DNA from: Azospirillum humicireducens
GTDB taxonomy: Bacteria > Pseudomonadota > Alphaproteobacteria > Azospirillales > Azospirillaceae
NCBI RefSeq assembly: GCF_001639105.2
Contig: NZ_CP028904.1
Span: forward strand, 1-64,000
Direction of reading: 5' to 3'
Length of the DNA: 64,000 nt
Shown piece by piece: positions 51,777 through 61,500 of this stretch. The first letter of the stretch is position 1. Each line of letters begins with the position of its first letter. Under the pieces are notes generated by a model, which was not told the DNA's origin, made no database searches, and saw only the letters and a program-made list of their open reading frames with translations. Position numbers and translations under genes: made by a program.

Positions 51777-53104
51777 TCGTTGATGTCCCCGATGGTGGCC
51801 AGCGCCTGGGTGAAATCCGCCTTGAGGTCGGCGACGTCCTCGATCCCGACCGACAGGCGCATCAGGCCGGGATTGATGCCGATCTCGCGGCGCTGTCGTT
51901 CGATCAGGCTGCTGTGGCTGGTGTTGAAGGGCATGCTGATCAGCGATTCCACGCCGCCCAGGCTGGTCGCCGCCTGGACCAGGGTGAGCGCGCTCATCAG
52001 CTTCAGACCGGCGCGGTCGCCGCCCTTCATCTCGAACGACACCATCCCGCCGGCACCCTTGACCAGCAGATCCGCCGCCCAGGGATACGGATAGCCGGGC
52101 AGGTCGGGGTGGTGGACGCGGGCGATGGCCGGGTGGGCCGCCAGCCAGTGCGCCAGTTCCCGTGCGCCCTCGCAATGCGCCTTCATGCGCAGCGACAGTG
52201 TCTTCATGCTGCGTTCCAGCAGCGAGCAGTCCTGCGGGTTCAGGCTGCCGCCCAGCTTCAGCATCTGCCCCCAGACCATGTCCATGTATTTGCGGCTGCC
52301 GGCGGCGCAACCGGCGACGAGGTCGCTGTGGCCGTTCAGATACTTGGTGCCGCTGTGGATGACGACGTGGGCGCCGTGGTCGATGGGGGTCAGGCAGCAG
52401 GGCGACAGGAAGGTGTTGTCGAGCACCAGGAACAGGTTGTGCCGCGCCGCCATCTCCCCCAGCTCGCGCACCGGGGCCAGCTTCAGCAGTGGGTTGGTCA
52501 GCGTCTCGAAGAACAGCAGTTCGGTGTTCTCCTGGATCGCCGCCTCGATGCCCGCGGCGTCGGTCGGGTCGACGAAGCTGACGCTGCGCCCGAACTGGTG
52601 CATGTCCTCGCGCATCAGGTTGTAGCTGCCGCCGTAGATGTCGCGGGCGGTGACGATGTGGCCGCCGCGGTTGGTCAGCGCCAGCAGGGTCGCGCTGATC
52701 GCCGCCATGCCGGAGGAGAAGACGATGGCGCTTTCCGCATGCTCCAGCGCCGCGATCTTCTCCTGCACCGCCCACTGGCTTGGATTGCCGTAGCGGCTGT
52801 AGATCGGGTAGTCCCGGATCATGCCCTGGTCGAAGGCTTCGTAGCTTTCCGGCTGGAACAGGAAGGTCGTGCTGGCGAAGACCGGGGTGCCGACCGCCCC
52901 GGTGATGGGATCGTTGTAGGTGCCGGCATGGACGGCCAGCGTCCCCGCCCCGTGCGAGCGCGGGTCGAGACTGGTCTGGTTCTCCATGCGCGGGCCGGCA
53001 TTGCGCGACCGCGTGAGCTGGTCGGCCCATTCCGTCTTGGCCGAGACGCCGGTCGCTTCGCTGCGGAAGCGCCCGGCCCACTCCTTAAAGATATTCTTTT
53101 TCAA
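51773..53104 (-). CDS. Trans-sulfuration family PLP enzyme (cystathionine gamma-lyase/synthase-like)
   Basis: A 443-residue Cys/Met-metabolism PLP enzyme. GTLAVHAGTYNDPITGAVGTP opens the core; IVFSSGMAAISATLLAL and the PLP-lysine motif VVIHSGTKYLNGHSDLVAG are diagnostic; YSRYGNPSQWAVQEKIAALE is the usual N-terminal substrate segment. TTG 53104 with GGAG upstream gives a 39-residue extension before MENQTS; ATG 52987 is an alternative start with typical family length. It overlaps the FAD oxidoreductase gene by 20 bases. In a pathway that uses at least four cysteines per product, local cysteine supply or C-S lyase tailoring is a reasonable inference. Confidence 0.88.
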   Translation of the reverse strand: MKKNIFKEWAGRFRSEATGVSAKTEWADQLTRSRNAGPRMENQTSLDPRSHGAGTLAVHAGTYNDPITGAVGTPVFASTTFLFQPESYEAFDQGMIRDYPIYSRYGNPSQWAVQEKIAALEHAESAIVFSSGMAAISATLLALTNRGGHIVTARDIYGGSYNLMREDMHQFGRSVSFVDPTDAAGIEAAIQENTELLFFETLTNPLLKLAPVRELGEMAARHNLFLVLDNTFLSPCCLTPIDHGAHVVIHSGTKYLNGHSDLVAGCAAGSRKYMDMVWGQMLKLGGSLNPQDCSLLERSMKTLSLRMKAHCEGARELAHWLAAHPAIARVHHPDLPGYPYPWAADLLVKGAGGMVSFEMKGGDRAGLKLMSALTLVQAATSLGGVESLISMPFNTSHSSLIERQRREIGINPGLMRLSVGIEDVADLKADFTQALATIGDINE

Positions 53105-54350
53105 GACATGCTCCAGCCGCGTGTTGAAGGACCGACGCCGCCCGCGCGCACAGCGCGTCGCCGTCCGGTCCCTGGAAGATGTTGATGCCCACCGGCGCTC
53201 CCCGGTAGGAGGGCTCGCCGATGCCCGAGCCGTCGCGCCCGAAGCCGAGCCCGATTCCGAGCAGGCCGGGCAGCGCGTCGCCGTCCGCCGTGCGCAATTG
53301 CCCGTCGCTGCCGACCATCACCGCGCTGCCGTTCCTGCCGGCGGTCAAAGGGCGGTCCTGGGCGTCGGCCAGCGGCGGCAGGTTGGGGCGGTAGCCGGTG
53401 GCGGCGACCACGGCATCCATGCCGCGCAGGGCGTCGGCGATGTCCGCCTCGTCGGGGCAGGGGCGCAGCGTGACCATCGGATGCTGGCCGGCGAGGATCT
53501 GCTCGTAGAGCACGCGCGACCGCGTATAGAGCCCCTGGAAACGGAAGACGCGGCCGCTCGCCGGACACAGGTCGGATTCAGGATCGAAGCGCTCTCCCGC
53601 CGCCCGCGCCAGGGAGGCGCTGCGATGCATGCGGCGGATCGGCCCGCTGTGCAGCAGAGTCAGCCGCAGGCCGCTGCCGGCATACAGCTCCAGCAGCTTG
53701 TGCAGGACGGAGAAGGCGCTGTGCGAGGCGCCGACCACGGCGATCGACCGTGCGCCGTCGGGCAGCAGGGCGGTCACGTCGCAGGGGCGTACCACCGCGT
53801 CGGAATGGAGCAGCGGGACGCCGGCATCGGCGGCGGCGCGGCGCAGACCGTCGGGCAGATGGGGGGCGCTGCCGGCGGCCAGCACGGCGATGGGACTTTC
53901 GAAGCCGCGTCCCTGGGCGAGATGCAGCCGCCAGCCCTCCGCCGTCCGGCTGACCCGCGTCACCGTCGCCCCGTAGGCGATGCGGCTGTTGGGATGGCGC
54001 CGCATGGCCTCGACGGTGAGGCGGCGGGCCTCCGCCACCAGCAGCGCGACAAGCTGGAGGGAGATCGCCCGGTTGCCCGCCATACGGATCATGCGGCCGG
54101 CCGGTCCGTCGAGCAGCGGTCCGAACAGCCCGTCCGGCGCGATGCCGTCGAGGAAGTCGGAGGCGTCGGAGTTCGACGGGATGTCGTAGTTGACGCCGAC
54201 CGGCAGCAGGGCCTCGGCGCTTCCTTCACGCTCGTGGATCAGCAGGCCGCGGGCGAGCAGTTCCGGCAGGATGCCCCGGCGGTCGGCGGCGATGAGGAAG
54301 CTGGTGCAGCCGGGGCCGAAGCCGACGATCTGGCAGACGGGGTTGGTCAT
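53085..54350 (-). CDS. FAD/NAD(P)-dependent oxidoreductase of the biosynthetic operon
   Basis: A 421-residue flavoprotein with an N-terminal FAD motif in CQIVGFGPGCTSFLIAADRRG, a second nucleotide site in SIAVVGASHSAFSVLHKLLE and the late ATGYRPN motif (VVAATGYRPNLPPL) typical of the lysine/ornithine N-hydroxylase-like and FMO-like group. The first glycine motif is GFGPGC, not the common GxGxxG. The substrate is unknown. Possible roles are hydroxylation of an assembly intermediate or thiazoline redox chemistry. It is not a PchG-type thiazolinyl imine reductase, which is a Rossmann NADPH enzyme without FAD. The start is 33 bases after the thioesterase stop. Confidence 0.78.
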   Translation of the reverse strand: MTNPVCQIVGFGPGCTSFLIAADRRGILPELLARGLLIHEREGSAEALLPVGVNYDIPSNSDASDFLDGIAPDGLFGPLLDGPAGRMIRMAGNRAISLQLVALLVAEARRLTVEAMRRHPNSRIAYGATVTRVSRTAEGWRLHLAQGRGFESPIAVLAAGSAPHLPDGLRRAAADAGVPLLHSDAVVRPCDVTALLPDGARSIAVVGASHSAFSVLHKLLELYAGSGLRLTLLHSGPIRRMHRSASLARAAGERFDPESDLCPASGRVFRFQGLYTRSRVLYEQILAGQHPMVTLRPCPDEADIADALRGMDAVVAATGYRPNLPPLADAQDRPLTAGRNGSAVMVGSDGQLRTADGDALPGLLGIGLGFGRDGSGIGEPSYRGAPVGINIFQGPDGDALCARAASVLQHAAGACLEKEYL

Positions 54351-54383
54351 CCGTGGTTGTTCCTTTCGCTCGGAAACGGCCGG

Positions 54384-55154
54384 TCAGGCCGGTTGCCTTT
54401 GGCTCAGGCGGGGAAGCAGGAGCGGGGTCAGCGCCGCGACGATGCGGTCGCGGAGGGCGTCGGCCTGGGCAGGCTGGTGCAGGAAGAAGTGATCGCCGGG
54501 CAGAACCGCGACATCGAACGTACCGCGTGCCACGTCCCTCCAACGATGCAGAGCGTCGCAGGGGACCTCCGGATCCTCGGCGCCGCCGAAGACCAGCACC
54601 GGGCAATCCAGCGGATCGGCCAGCGGTCGCGACGAGACCGCCTCGCTGAGCCGGAAGTCGGCGCGGATGATCGGCAGCATCAGGCGCATCAGTTCGCGGT
54701 TCTCCAGCACCTCGGGCGGCGAGCCGTTGAGGCTGCGCACCTCGGCCAGCAGATCGGCGTCGGCGAGATGGGCGCGGCGGCGGACCGGGACGATGCCCGC
54801 CGGGCTGTGGCGGCCAGAGGGAAAGAGGGCCAGCGGAGCGTTGCCGGACTGGAAGCGCCGGGCGATGCGGTAGCCGAGCGCCGCCCCCAGACTGTGCCCG
54901 AACAGCGCCCATGGGCGACGGAGCCGAGGCTCCAGCTCGACGCAGAGCCGGTCGACCAGTGCGTCCGGATCCTGTTCCAGCGGCTCGGCCATGCGGACGC
55001 CGCGGCCGGGAAGCTCGATCGGCCGGACGGAGATCCAATCGGGAAAGCGCGCGTCCCAGCCGCGGAACACCGCGCTGCTGCCGCCGGCGTAATGCAGGCA
55101 GAACAGATCGACGCGGGCGTCCGGCTTCTTGTCCTGGAAGGGCAGGCAGTTCAT
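54384..55154 (-). CDS. Type II (free-standing) thioesterase
   Basis: A 256-residue alpha/beta-hydrolase of the GrsT/PchC/YbtT type. It begins DLFCLHYAGGSSAVFRGW, has the nucleophile motif ALFGHSLGAALGY near residue 86, the aspartate in GGAEDPEVPCDALHRW and the histidine in LPGDHFFLHQ. Such enzymes clear wrongly loaded carrier domains. No thioesterase or reductase domain is fused to any complete NRPS here, so this protein could also contribute to chain release. Its start overlaps the upstream NRPS stop by four bases. Confidence 0.92.
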   Translation of the reverse strand: MNCLPFQDKKPDARVDLFCLHYAGGSSAVFRGWDARFPDWISVRPIELPGRGVRMAEPLEQDPDALVDRLCVELEPRLRRPWALFGHSLGAALGYRIARRFQSGNAPLALFPSGRHSPAGIVPVRRRAHLADADLLAEVRSLNGSPPEVLENRELMRLMLPIIRADFRLSEAVSSRPLADPLDCPVLVFGGAEDPEVPCDALHRWRDVARGTFDVAVLPGDHFFLHQPAQADALRDRIVAALTPLLLPRLSQRQPA

Positions 55155-58100
55155 GGGGTCTCCGCGGGGGGATGGACGTTCGGGCCGGGGTGCGGAAGGC
55201 GGTGCTCCGCCTGGGAGCCCTGGCGCAGCACCGCCTTCCACAGCGCTCCCAGCGTCGGCGCCTGGAAGATCGTGGCGAGATCGAGGGGAACGCCGAAGCG
55301 CTCGCGGATGGCGGCGGCGAGATGCACCGCCAGCAGCGAATTGCCGCCGGTCTCGAAGAAATTGTCGTCGGGCGAAGCCGGCAGGTGGCCGGTTATCCGG
55401 CCCCACAGTTCGGCCAGAGGCGGCAGGCCTGCGCTGCCGGCGGGGAGGGCCGCGCCGTCGGGGCCGCTCGGCTGTTCCTGTGCCAACCGCTCCTGCGCCA
55501 GCCGCGTCAGCGCCTTTCGGTCGCGCTTGCCATTCGCGCTCAACGGCAGCTGTTCGACGGCCAGGAAGCGGTCGGGGACCATGTAGCGCGGCAGACGTTC
55601 CGCCAACCAGGCGGCGACGGGCGGTTCCTGCGCCTCCGCACCGGCATCGGCCGGTCCGGCCGGGCGGAAGCAGGCGACGAGCTGCGGCCTCCCAGCCGCG
55701 TCCGGCACTGCCAGCACCTGGACCTCGGCGATGCCGGGATGCTGCGACAGATGGTTCTCGACGTCGCCGGCCTCGATCCGATGGCCGCGGATCTTGAGCT
55801 GGAAATCCTTGCGGCCGAGGAACTCGACCGCGCCGTCCCCCCGCAGCCGGCCGAGGTCGCCGGTGGCGTAGAGCCGGCGGCCGCTGCGGTGGGTGATGAA
55901 GGCGGCGGCGGTGCGTTCCGGGTCGTTCAGATACCCCTCGGCCAACCCCCGCCCCTCGATGTGGATCTCGCCGCGCACCCAGGGGGGGCAGGGCGCGCCG
56001 TCGGCATCGAGAACGTGGAGCTGCTGGCCGCCCAGCGCGAAGCCGTAGGGAATGGAGGTCCAGTCCGGCTCGATGCGCCCGACCGGGAACTGGTTCGACC
56101 AGATCGACGCCTCGGTGGCGCCGCCCAGCCCGTGGAAGCGGATATGCGGGTAGCGGTCGCGCACCAGCCGGGCGAGCGGCAGCGGTATCCAGTCGCCGCT
56201 CAGCATCAGCAGGCGCAGGGAGGCGAGGTCCGGGCAGGGGTGCCGCGCGGCGGTGGCGAACGCCATGTCGAGGAGCGCCGGGACCGAGTTCCACACCGTC
56301 ACCCGCTCGGCAGCGCAGAGCGCCAGGATGGCGGCGGGGTCGGGATGCTCGCTGTCGGCCGGGACGACGATGGCGGCGCCTGCGGCCAGCGCGCCCCAGA
56401 TGTCGTAGACGCTGAGGTCGAAACTGAGCGCCGACAGGGCGAGCAGCCGGTCGTCGGCCGTCACGCCGAAGCGGGCGTTGAGGTCGAGGATGGTGTTGAG
56501 CACGGCCCCATGCGCGATGACCACGCCCTTGGGCTGGCCGGTCGATCCCGAGGTGTAGATGACGTAGGCCGGATCGCCCGCCCGCCGCTCCGGCCGGTGC
56601 GGAACAGTGCCGTCGGCCGGGCCGGGATCGGCGGGGAGGCGCCGCACCCCGTCGGGCAGGGCGGCCGGGCTGTCCGTGAGGATCAGGCGGCAGCCGCTAT
56701 GGGCGAGGATGGCGTCGCGCCGCCGCTGGGGCAGCCGGACGTCCAACGGCAGCCAGACCAGCCCGGCCAGCGCCGCCGCGACGACGGCGACGATTTGCCT
56801 TGTGCCCTTCGCCAATTGGATGGCGATCAGGTCGCCGGGACGCGCGCCTTCGGCGCGCAGCGCGGCCGCCAGCGCGCCGGCCCGGCTGGCGAGCTGCCGG
56901 TAGGTCAGGCGCGTGCCGTCGGCGGCGGCCAGCGCCTCGCGGTCGGGCGTGCGTGCCGCCTGGGCGATGAAGACGTCCGCGAGGTTTCGGTCGCCGGCCT
57001 CCACGAGAACCGGCGCCGGCGGCGGCAGCTCCGCCGGAGCGGCCTGCGCCGGGTCGGGCCGGTCCCATGCCGCCGGATCGGCGAGCAGGGCGTGGAGCGC
57101 GCGCTCGTGACGGGCGGCGATCGCTTCGGGGACACCCTCCTCGAAGATGCCGGCGACGTGATCCCAGAAGCAGATCAGCCCCTCATGGTTCTCGATCACC
57201 TGATGGTCCAGCCAGACCTGCGGCGTGCGCAGATGGCTGCCGACCAGGGTGAAACGGTCGGTGTGCCGGGGCGGGAGGGGCGGGGTCGTGCCGCTGATTC
57301 CGCTGGTGAAGACGAAGGGCATGGCCGGCCGGTCCCCGCCGCGCTCCTGCTGCAGCCGGCGCAGCAACGAGACGCCGGAGACGTCGGCGTGGCCCAGCCG
57401 CTCGGCGGTCAGCGCCTGCAGCCGCCGGGCCTGCTCCAGGAAGCTGCCCGCCGGGTCGCACTCCACCAGGGTGGTGTTGCTGCAATTGCCGGCCAGCGCC
57501 GGCAGGTCGGGATGCTCGAAGGGGCGATGGTTGGCCAGCACGTTCAGGGTGAAGCGGCGGTCCTGCACCCAGGGCCGCAGCGCCGCCGCATAGAGGGCGA
57601 GCATCGTCGCATTGGCGGTGATGCCGCGCCCGGCGGCCAGTGCCTTCAGCCGCTGCCAACGCTCCGGATCGAGCCGGCCGGACAGGCGTCGGAACTCCGA
57701 CCACAGGGGGGAGCGCCCGGTGACGGGCAGGTCGGGCGGCGGCGGCAGGGTTTGGAGCCGCGCGTTCCAATAGCGGCGGCTCGCCTCGGAAGGGGGCGGC
57801 AGCGCCAGGACATAGTCGCGGTAGCCGAGCGCCGGCGGGTGCTCCGGCCCGATGTCGTCGAACAGGTGGCGCAGCAGGTCGCGGAAGATCATCGACAGCG
57901 ACGGTCCGTCCACCACGATCAGCCGGATCGCCAGCAGCAGCCGGTCGTCGCCGCCCTCCAGCCGGACGAGGGTCGCCGCCAGCGGCGGACCGCAATCGAG
58001 CGGCGGCAGGGTGTCGGGATGGGCGGCGCAGAGATGCGCCAGCCGCCGCTCCGCCTCCTCGGCCGTGACGCAGCTGAGGTCGACGACGGTCAGCGTGCAA

Positions 58101-58576
58101 GGCGCTTCGCCGGGGCGGGCGATGACCTGCGTGCCGTCGGGCTGGAAGCGGCTGCGCAGCACCTCGTGCCGCTGCTGGACGCGGTGCAGCGCCTGCTGGA
58201 GCCGGTCCGGGTCGAGCGCGTGAAAGCGGACGTGATGGAAGAAGCAGGGGATCGCCGACTGGGCGTAGCCGCCATGCTCGCCCACCCAATATGCCGCCTG
58301 CAAATCGGTCATCGGGAAGGGTTCGAAGCGGCGGTCGGGCTGAGGCTGCAGGGCTGGCTTGTCGCTGCCGCGCGACAGTCCCGACAGTTCGGCCAGCAAG
58401 GCGTCGCGGTGGCGGGCAATGCCGGCGCGGACCGCTTCGGTCATGGCGCCCGGCGGGGCATGGTAGCCGAGCCGGCCCTGCGCAGCCGAAAGCCGGATGC
58501 CATCACGCCGCAGCCGCTCCTTCACCTGGGCGAGTGTGGCGAGGGTGTCGTCCGTCTGGACTTCGTCCGGGCGCAT
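55151..58576 (-). CDS. NRPS: docking-atypical Cy-A(Cys)-PCP
   Basis: A 1141-residue single module. Residues about 13-65 (LAQVKERLRRDGIRLSAAQG, ending APPGAMTEAVRAGIARH) form a TubC-type docking domain. The condensation-like domain aligns with heterocyclisation domains, but its DxxxxDxxS motif reads RLIVVDGPS near residue 219: the first aspartate is arginine. The adenylation domain (TSGSTGQPKG near 671) gives D-L-Y-N-M-S-L-I-W-K, the classical cysteine code. The PCP is ETGGNSLLAVHL near 1075. It may therefore condense without cyclising, or be a slow cyclase. Start and upstream stop overlap (TGATG), so it is coupled to the partial PKS-NRPS. Confidence 0.9.
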   Translation of the reverse strand: MRPDEVQTDDTLATLAQVKERLRRDGIRLSAAQGRLGYHAPPGAMTEAVRAGIARHRDALLAELSGLSRGSDKPALQPQPDRRFEPFPMTDLQAAYWVGEHGGYAQSAIPCFFHHVRFHALDPDRLQQALHRVQQRHEVLRSRFQPDGTQVIARPGEAPCTLTVVDLSCVTAEEAERRLAHLCAAHPDTLPPLDCGPPLAATLVRLEGGDDRLLLAIRLIVVDGPSLSMIFRDLLRHLFDDIGPEHPPALGYRDYVLALPPPSEASRRYWNARLQTLPPPPDLPVTGRSPLWSEFRRLSGRLDPERWQRLKALAAGRGITANATMLALYAAALRPWVQDRRFTLNVLANHRPFEHPDLPALAGNCSNTTLVECDPAGSFLEQARRLQALTAERLGHADVSGVSLLRRLQQERGGDRPAMPFVFTSGISGTTPPLPPRHTDRFTLVGSHLRTPQVWLDHQVIENHEGLICFWDHVAGIFEEGVPEAIAARHERALHALLADPAAWDRPDPAQAAPAELPPPAPVLVEAGDRNLADVFIAQAARTPDREALAAADGTRLTYRQLASRAGALAAALRAEGARPGDLIAIQLAKGTRQIVAVVAAALAGLVWLPLDVRLPQRRRDAILAHSGCRLILTDSPAALPDGVRRLPADPGPADGTVPHRPERRAGDPAYVIYTSGSTGQPKGVVIAHGAVLNTILDLNARFGVTADDRLLALSALSFDLSVYDIWGALAAGAAIVVPADSEHPDPAAILALCAAERVTVWNSVPALLDMAFATAARHPCPDLASLRLLMLSGDWIPLPLARLVRDRYPHIRFHGLGGATEASIWSNQFPVGRIEPDWTSIPYGFALGGQQLHVLDADGAPCPPWVRGEIHIEGRGLAEGYLNDPERTAAAFITHRSGRRLYATGDLGRLRGDGAVEFLGRKDFQLKIRGHRIEAGDVENHLSQHPGIAEVQVLAVPDAAGRPQLVACFRPAGPADAGAEAQEPPVAAWLAERLPRYMVPDRFLAVEQLPLSANGKRDRKALTRLAQERLAQEQPSGPDGAALPAGSAGLPPLAELWGRITGHLPASPDDNFFETGGNSLLAVHLAAAIRERFGVPLDLATIFQAPTLGALWKAVLRQGSQAEHRLPHPGPNVHPPAETP

Positions 58577-61500
58577 CAGATCACCCCGCTCTCGAAGGCG
58601 TCATCCTGATCGCTGCCCTCTGCGGGGGCGGCGATCAGCAGGGTGGCGAGCTGCGCCGCCTGATCCTTCAGGACCGGAAGGCGCAGCAGAGTCGCCAGGT
58701 CGGGCGCCGTCCCGAAGCCGTGCCGGATGCGGCTGGCAAGCCGCGTCATCAGCAGGGAATCTCCGCCCAGTGCGAAGAAGTTCGCGCCGGCCGTGGTCAC
58801 GGGCTGGTCCAGCACCTCCGTCCACAGGGCGGCGAGGCGCTGCTGGGTGTCGCCCTCCAGCGCCTCGCCCTCCGGCTGGGCCGGTGGCGGCCGGTCGGCG
58901 AGGACGGACTGGAGGCGCGCCCGGTCGATCTTGCCGTTGACGGTCAGAGGCAGGCGGGAAAGCTGGTGCCAGCGCTGCGGAACCATCGCGTCCGGCAGCC
59001 GTCCGCGCAGCCAGCCGTCGAGGCTTTGCGGATCGAGCACCGCCGCGCCGTCGCCGTTGCGCGCCAGCACGACATGGTAGTTCATCGCCTCGGCCGGGCT
59101 TCCCGCCTGCGGAATGGCCGCCTGCCGGGCGAAGCCGGCGGCACCCAGCACCGCCTGCCAGCGCTGGGCGTCCAGCATCGGCAGGCAGCTTTCCAGCCGC
59201 TCGTCCTCGTAATGGCTGAGCCCTTCGACGAAGCCGAGGCTGACCAGCTGGAAGCGGGGATTCAGTGTTCCTTCGACCAGAAGCAGATGGCCGCCCGGCT
59301 TCAGCAGCGACCGCAGCAGCCGGCTGCTGCGGTTCACGTCCATGGCGTCATGCAGCACGTTGGAGCCGACGATCAGGTCGTAGGAGCCGGGGTCGAGGCC
59401 CTGGAGGACCGGATCCTCGTTGATGTCGTAGAGGCCGAACCTCATCTGCGGCCACGCGGCGAAGGCATTGCGGGCGTTGTCGAGGAAATAGCGCGACAGG
59501 TCCGTGAAGTCGTAGGTGAAGTCGGGGGTGGGAACGGCCTTCAGGATGGCGTGGGTGACGCTGCCGATGCCGGCGCCGAACTCCAGGATGCGGAGCGGAC
59601 CGGCGTCCTGGCGTGCCTCGAGCAGCCCGCGCGCGGCCTCTCCGGCGATGGCGTTGAAATGGGCCGAGATCGGATTCTCGCGATACCAGCTTTCGGCGAA
59701 GTCGGTACGTCCGCCCTCGAACATCAGCTCCAGCGGGTTCAACGTGCCGTTCAGCAGATCGGCCGGCCGGGCGATGCAGCGCTCGTAGAGCGACCATATG
59801 CGGCGCTCGTAGGGCGCGCCGGCCGCCGCCCGGCGGGCGATCCGCGCATGCAGGGCGGCGCGTCCGCCGGTCGGGCAATCCGCTCCGGCTATGAGGGGCG
59901 TCGCGGCATAACGTCCGTCGCCCATTTCGGTCAGGATTCCGTCCTCGCACAGCACGCGCAGCCAGCTCTGGAACAGTTTGCCGTAGAGCGGAGCGACGCC
60001 GAGCGCGGCGTGGAGGTCGTCCGATGCCGCGGTGTCGCCCGCCTCCCGGAAGAAACCGGCCCCGCGCAGCGTGTCCAGCATCACCCAGGTGCTCAGCTGC
60101 TCCATGTCGGCGAAATGCTGCCGGTAGCGGTCGAGGTCAAAGCCCTCGGGCAGCCGGTCGCAGGCGCGGTGGCCGCGGTCCAGCCCCTGTCGCCAATCCC
60201 TGTCGGGCAGGGCGGCGCCGGTTGGAGGCGTGGCGTCGCGCCTCACGGTGAAGAAGGCGTGGAGCTGCGGGCGCGGGGCGCCACCCACCAGCACGGCGGC
60301 TTGCGCCACGTCCGGGTGGTCGGCCAATGCCGCCTCGATCTCGCCGGGTTCGATGCGGGTGCCGTTCAGCTTGATCTGGCTGTCGATGCGCCCGAGGATC
60401 TCCAGCACCCCGTCACGGCCGAGACGGCCGAGGTCGCCGGTGTGGAACAGCCGCTCGCCGCTGCGCGGATGCGGGCGGTAGCGCTCGGCCGTCCGGGCCT
60501 CGTCGCGCCAGTAGCCGAGCGACAGGGCCAGACCGCCGGTGCAGATCTCCCCGGCCACGCCGACCGGGCAGTCCTGACCGATCCGGTTCAGCAGATGGCA
60601 GGTCTGGTTCTCCAGGGGGCGGCCGTAGGGAATCGTCGTCCCCTCTGGGTCGAGCGCGCCGATGGGATGGTGGGCCGAGACGATGGCGGTTTCGGTCGGG
60701 CCGCCGATGCTGTGGATCCGGCAATCCGGCCAAAGGGCATTGAGGCGGCGCACGAGGTCCGGTGCGATCCAGTCGCCGCCCATCATGACGTGGCGCGGGG
60801 CAGGCAGTTCGGCGCCGGTCAGCGCCTGTGCATCGAGCAGCATGGCGATGAAGGCGGGAACGGCGTTGAGGATGGTCGGGGCGTGGCGTTGCATCAGCTC
60901 CAGCCAATGCAGCGCGTCCTTGCTCCGCTCGCGGTCCGGCAGGATCACGGCGCCGCCGCAGGCCAGCATGCCGAAGACGTCGTAGACCGACATGTCGTGG
61001 TGGAAGGCGCAGAGCGACAGCGTCCGGTCGTCCGGTCCGGCATCGAGCCGCCGGTTCAGTGCGCGCAGCGTGTTGATGGGTGCGCGGTGATCCAGCACGG
61101 CCCCCTTCGGCTGGCCGGTGGTGCCGGAGGTGTGGATGATGTAGGCGGGATCGCCCGCGTCCTGGCGCCGCGGCGGCGGGGCGGCCGGCTCGTCGCCGTC
61201 CTCTCCATCGAGGGACAGCGCGGAGACGTCGATGCGCAGAATGCTCTCGGGCAAATCCTCGGGCAGCTCCGGCGTCGGGCCGGCGGTCAGGATGGCGAAG
61301 GGCTGGAGGCCGTGCAGGATGGCGGCGAGCCGCTCGCTGCCCTGCTCGGCGTCGAGCGGGGCATAGCAGGCCCCCGCCGCCTGGATCGCCAGGGCGGCCA
61401 GCACCGCGTCGGGCTGCTTGGCCATCGCCACCGCGACCGGCTGCGAGGCCGGCACCCCCAGAGCCAGCAGATGCCCGGCCAGCCGGTCGACCCGGCGCTG

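Noticed and set aside
53085-54350. FAD oxidoreductase considered as the thiazolinyl imine reductase (PchG/Irp3).
   Set aside because: It carries FAD-type motifs and ATGYRPN, unlike the NADPH Rossmann reductases of that family.
54384-55154. Considered as the chain-terminating type I thioesterase.
   Set aside because: It is a separate 256-residue protein with GrsT/PchC-like motifs, so editing is the safer call; a release role remains possible.
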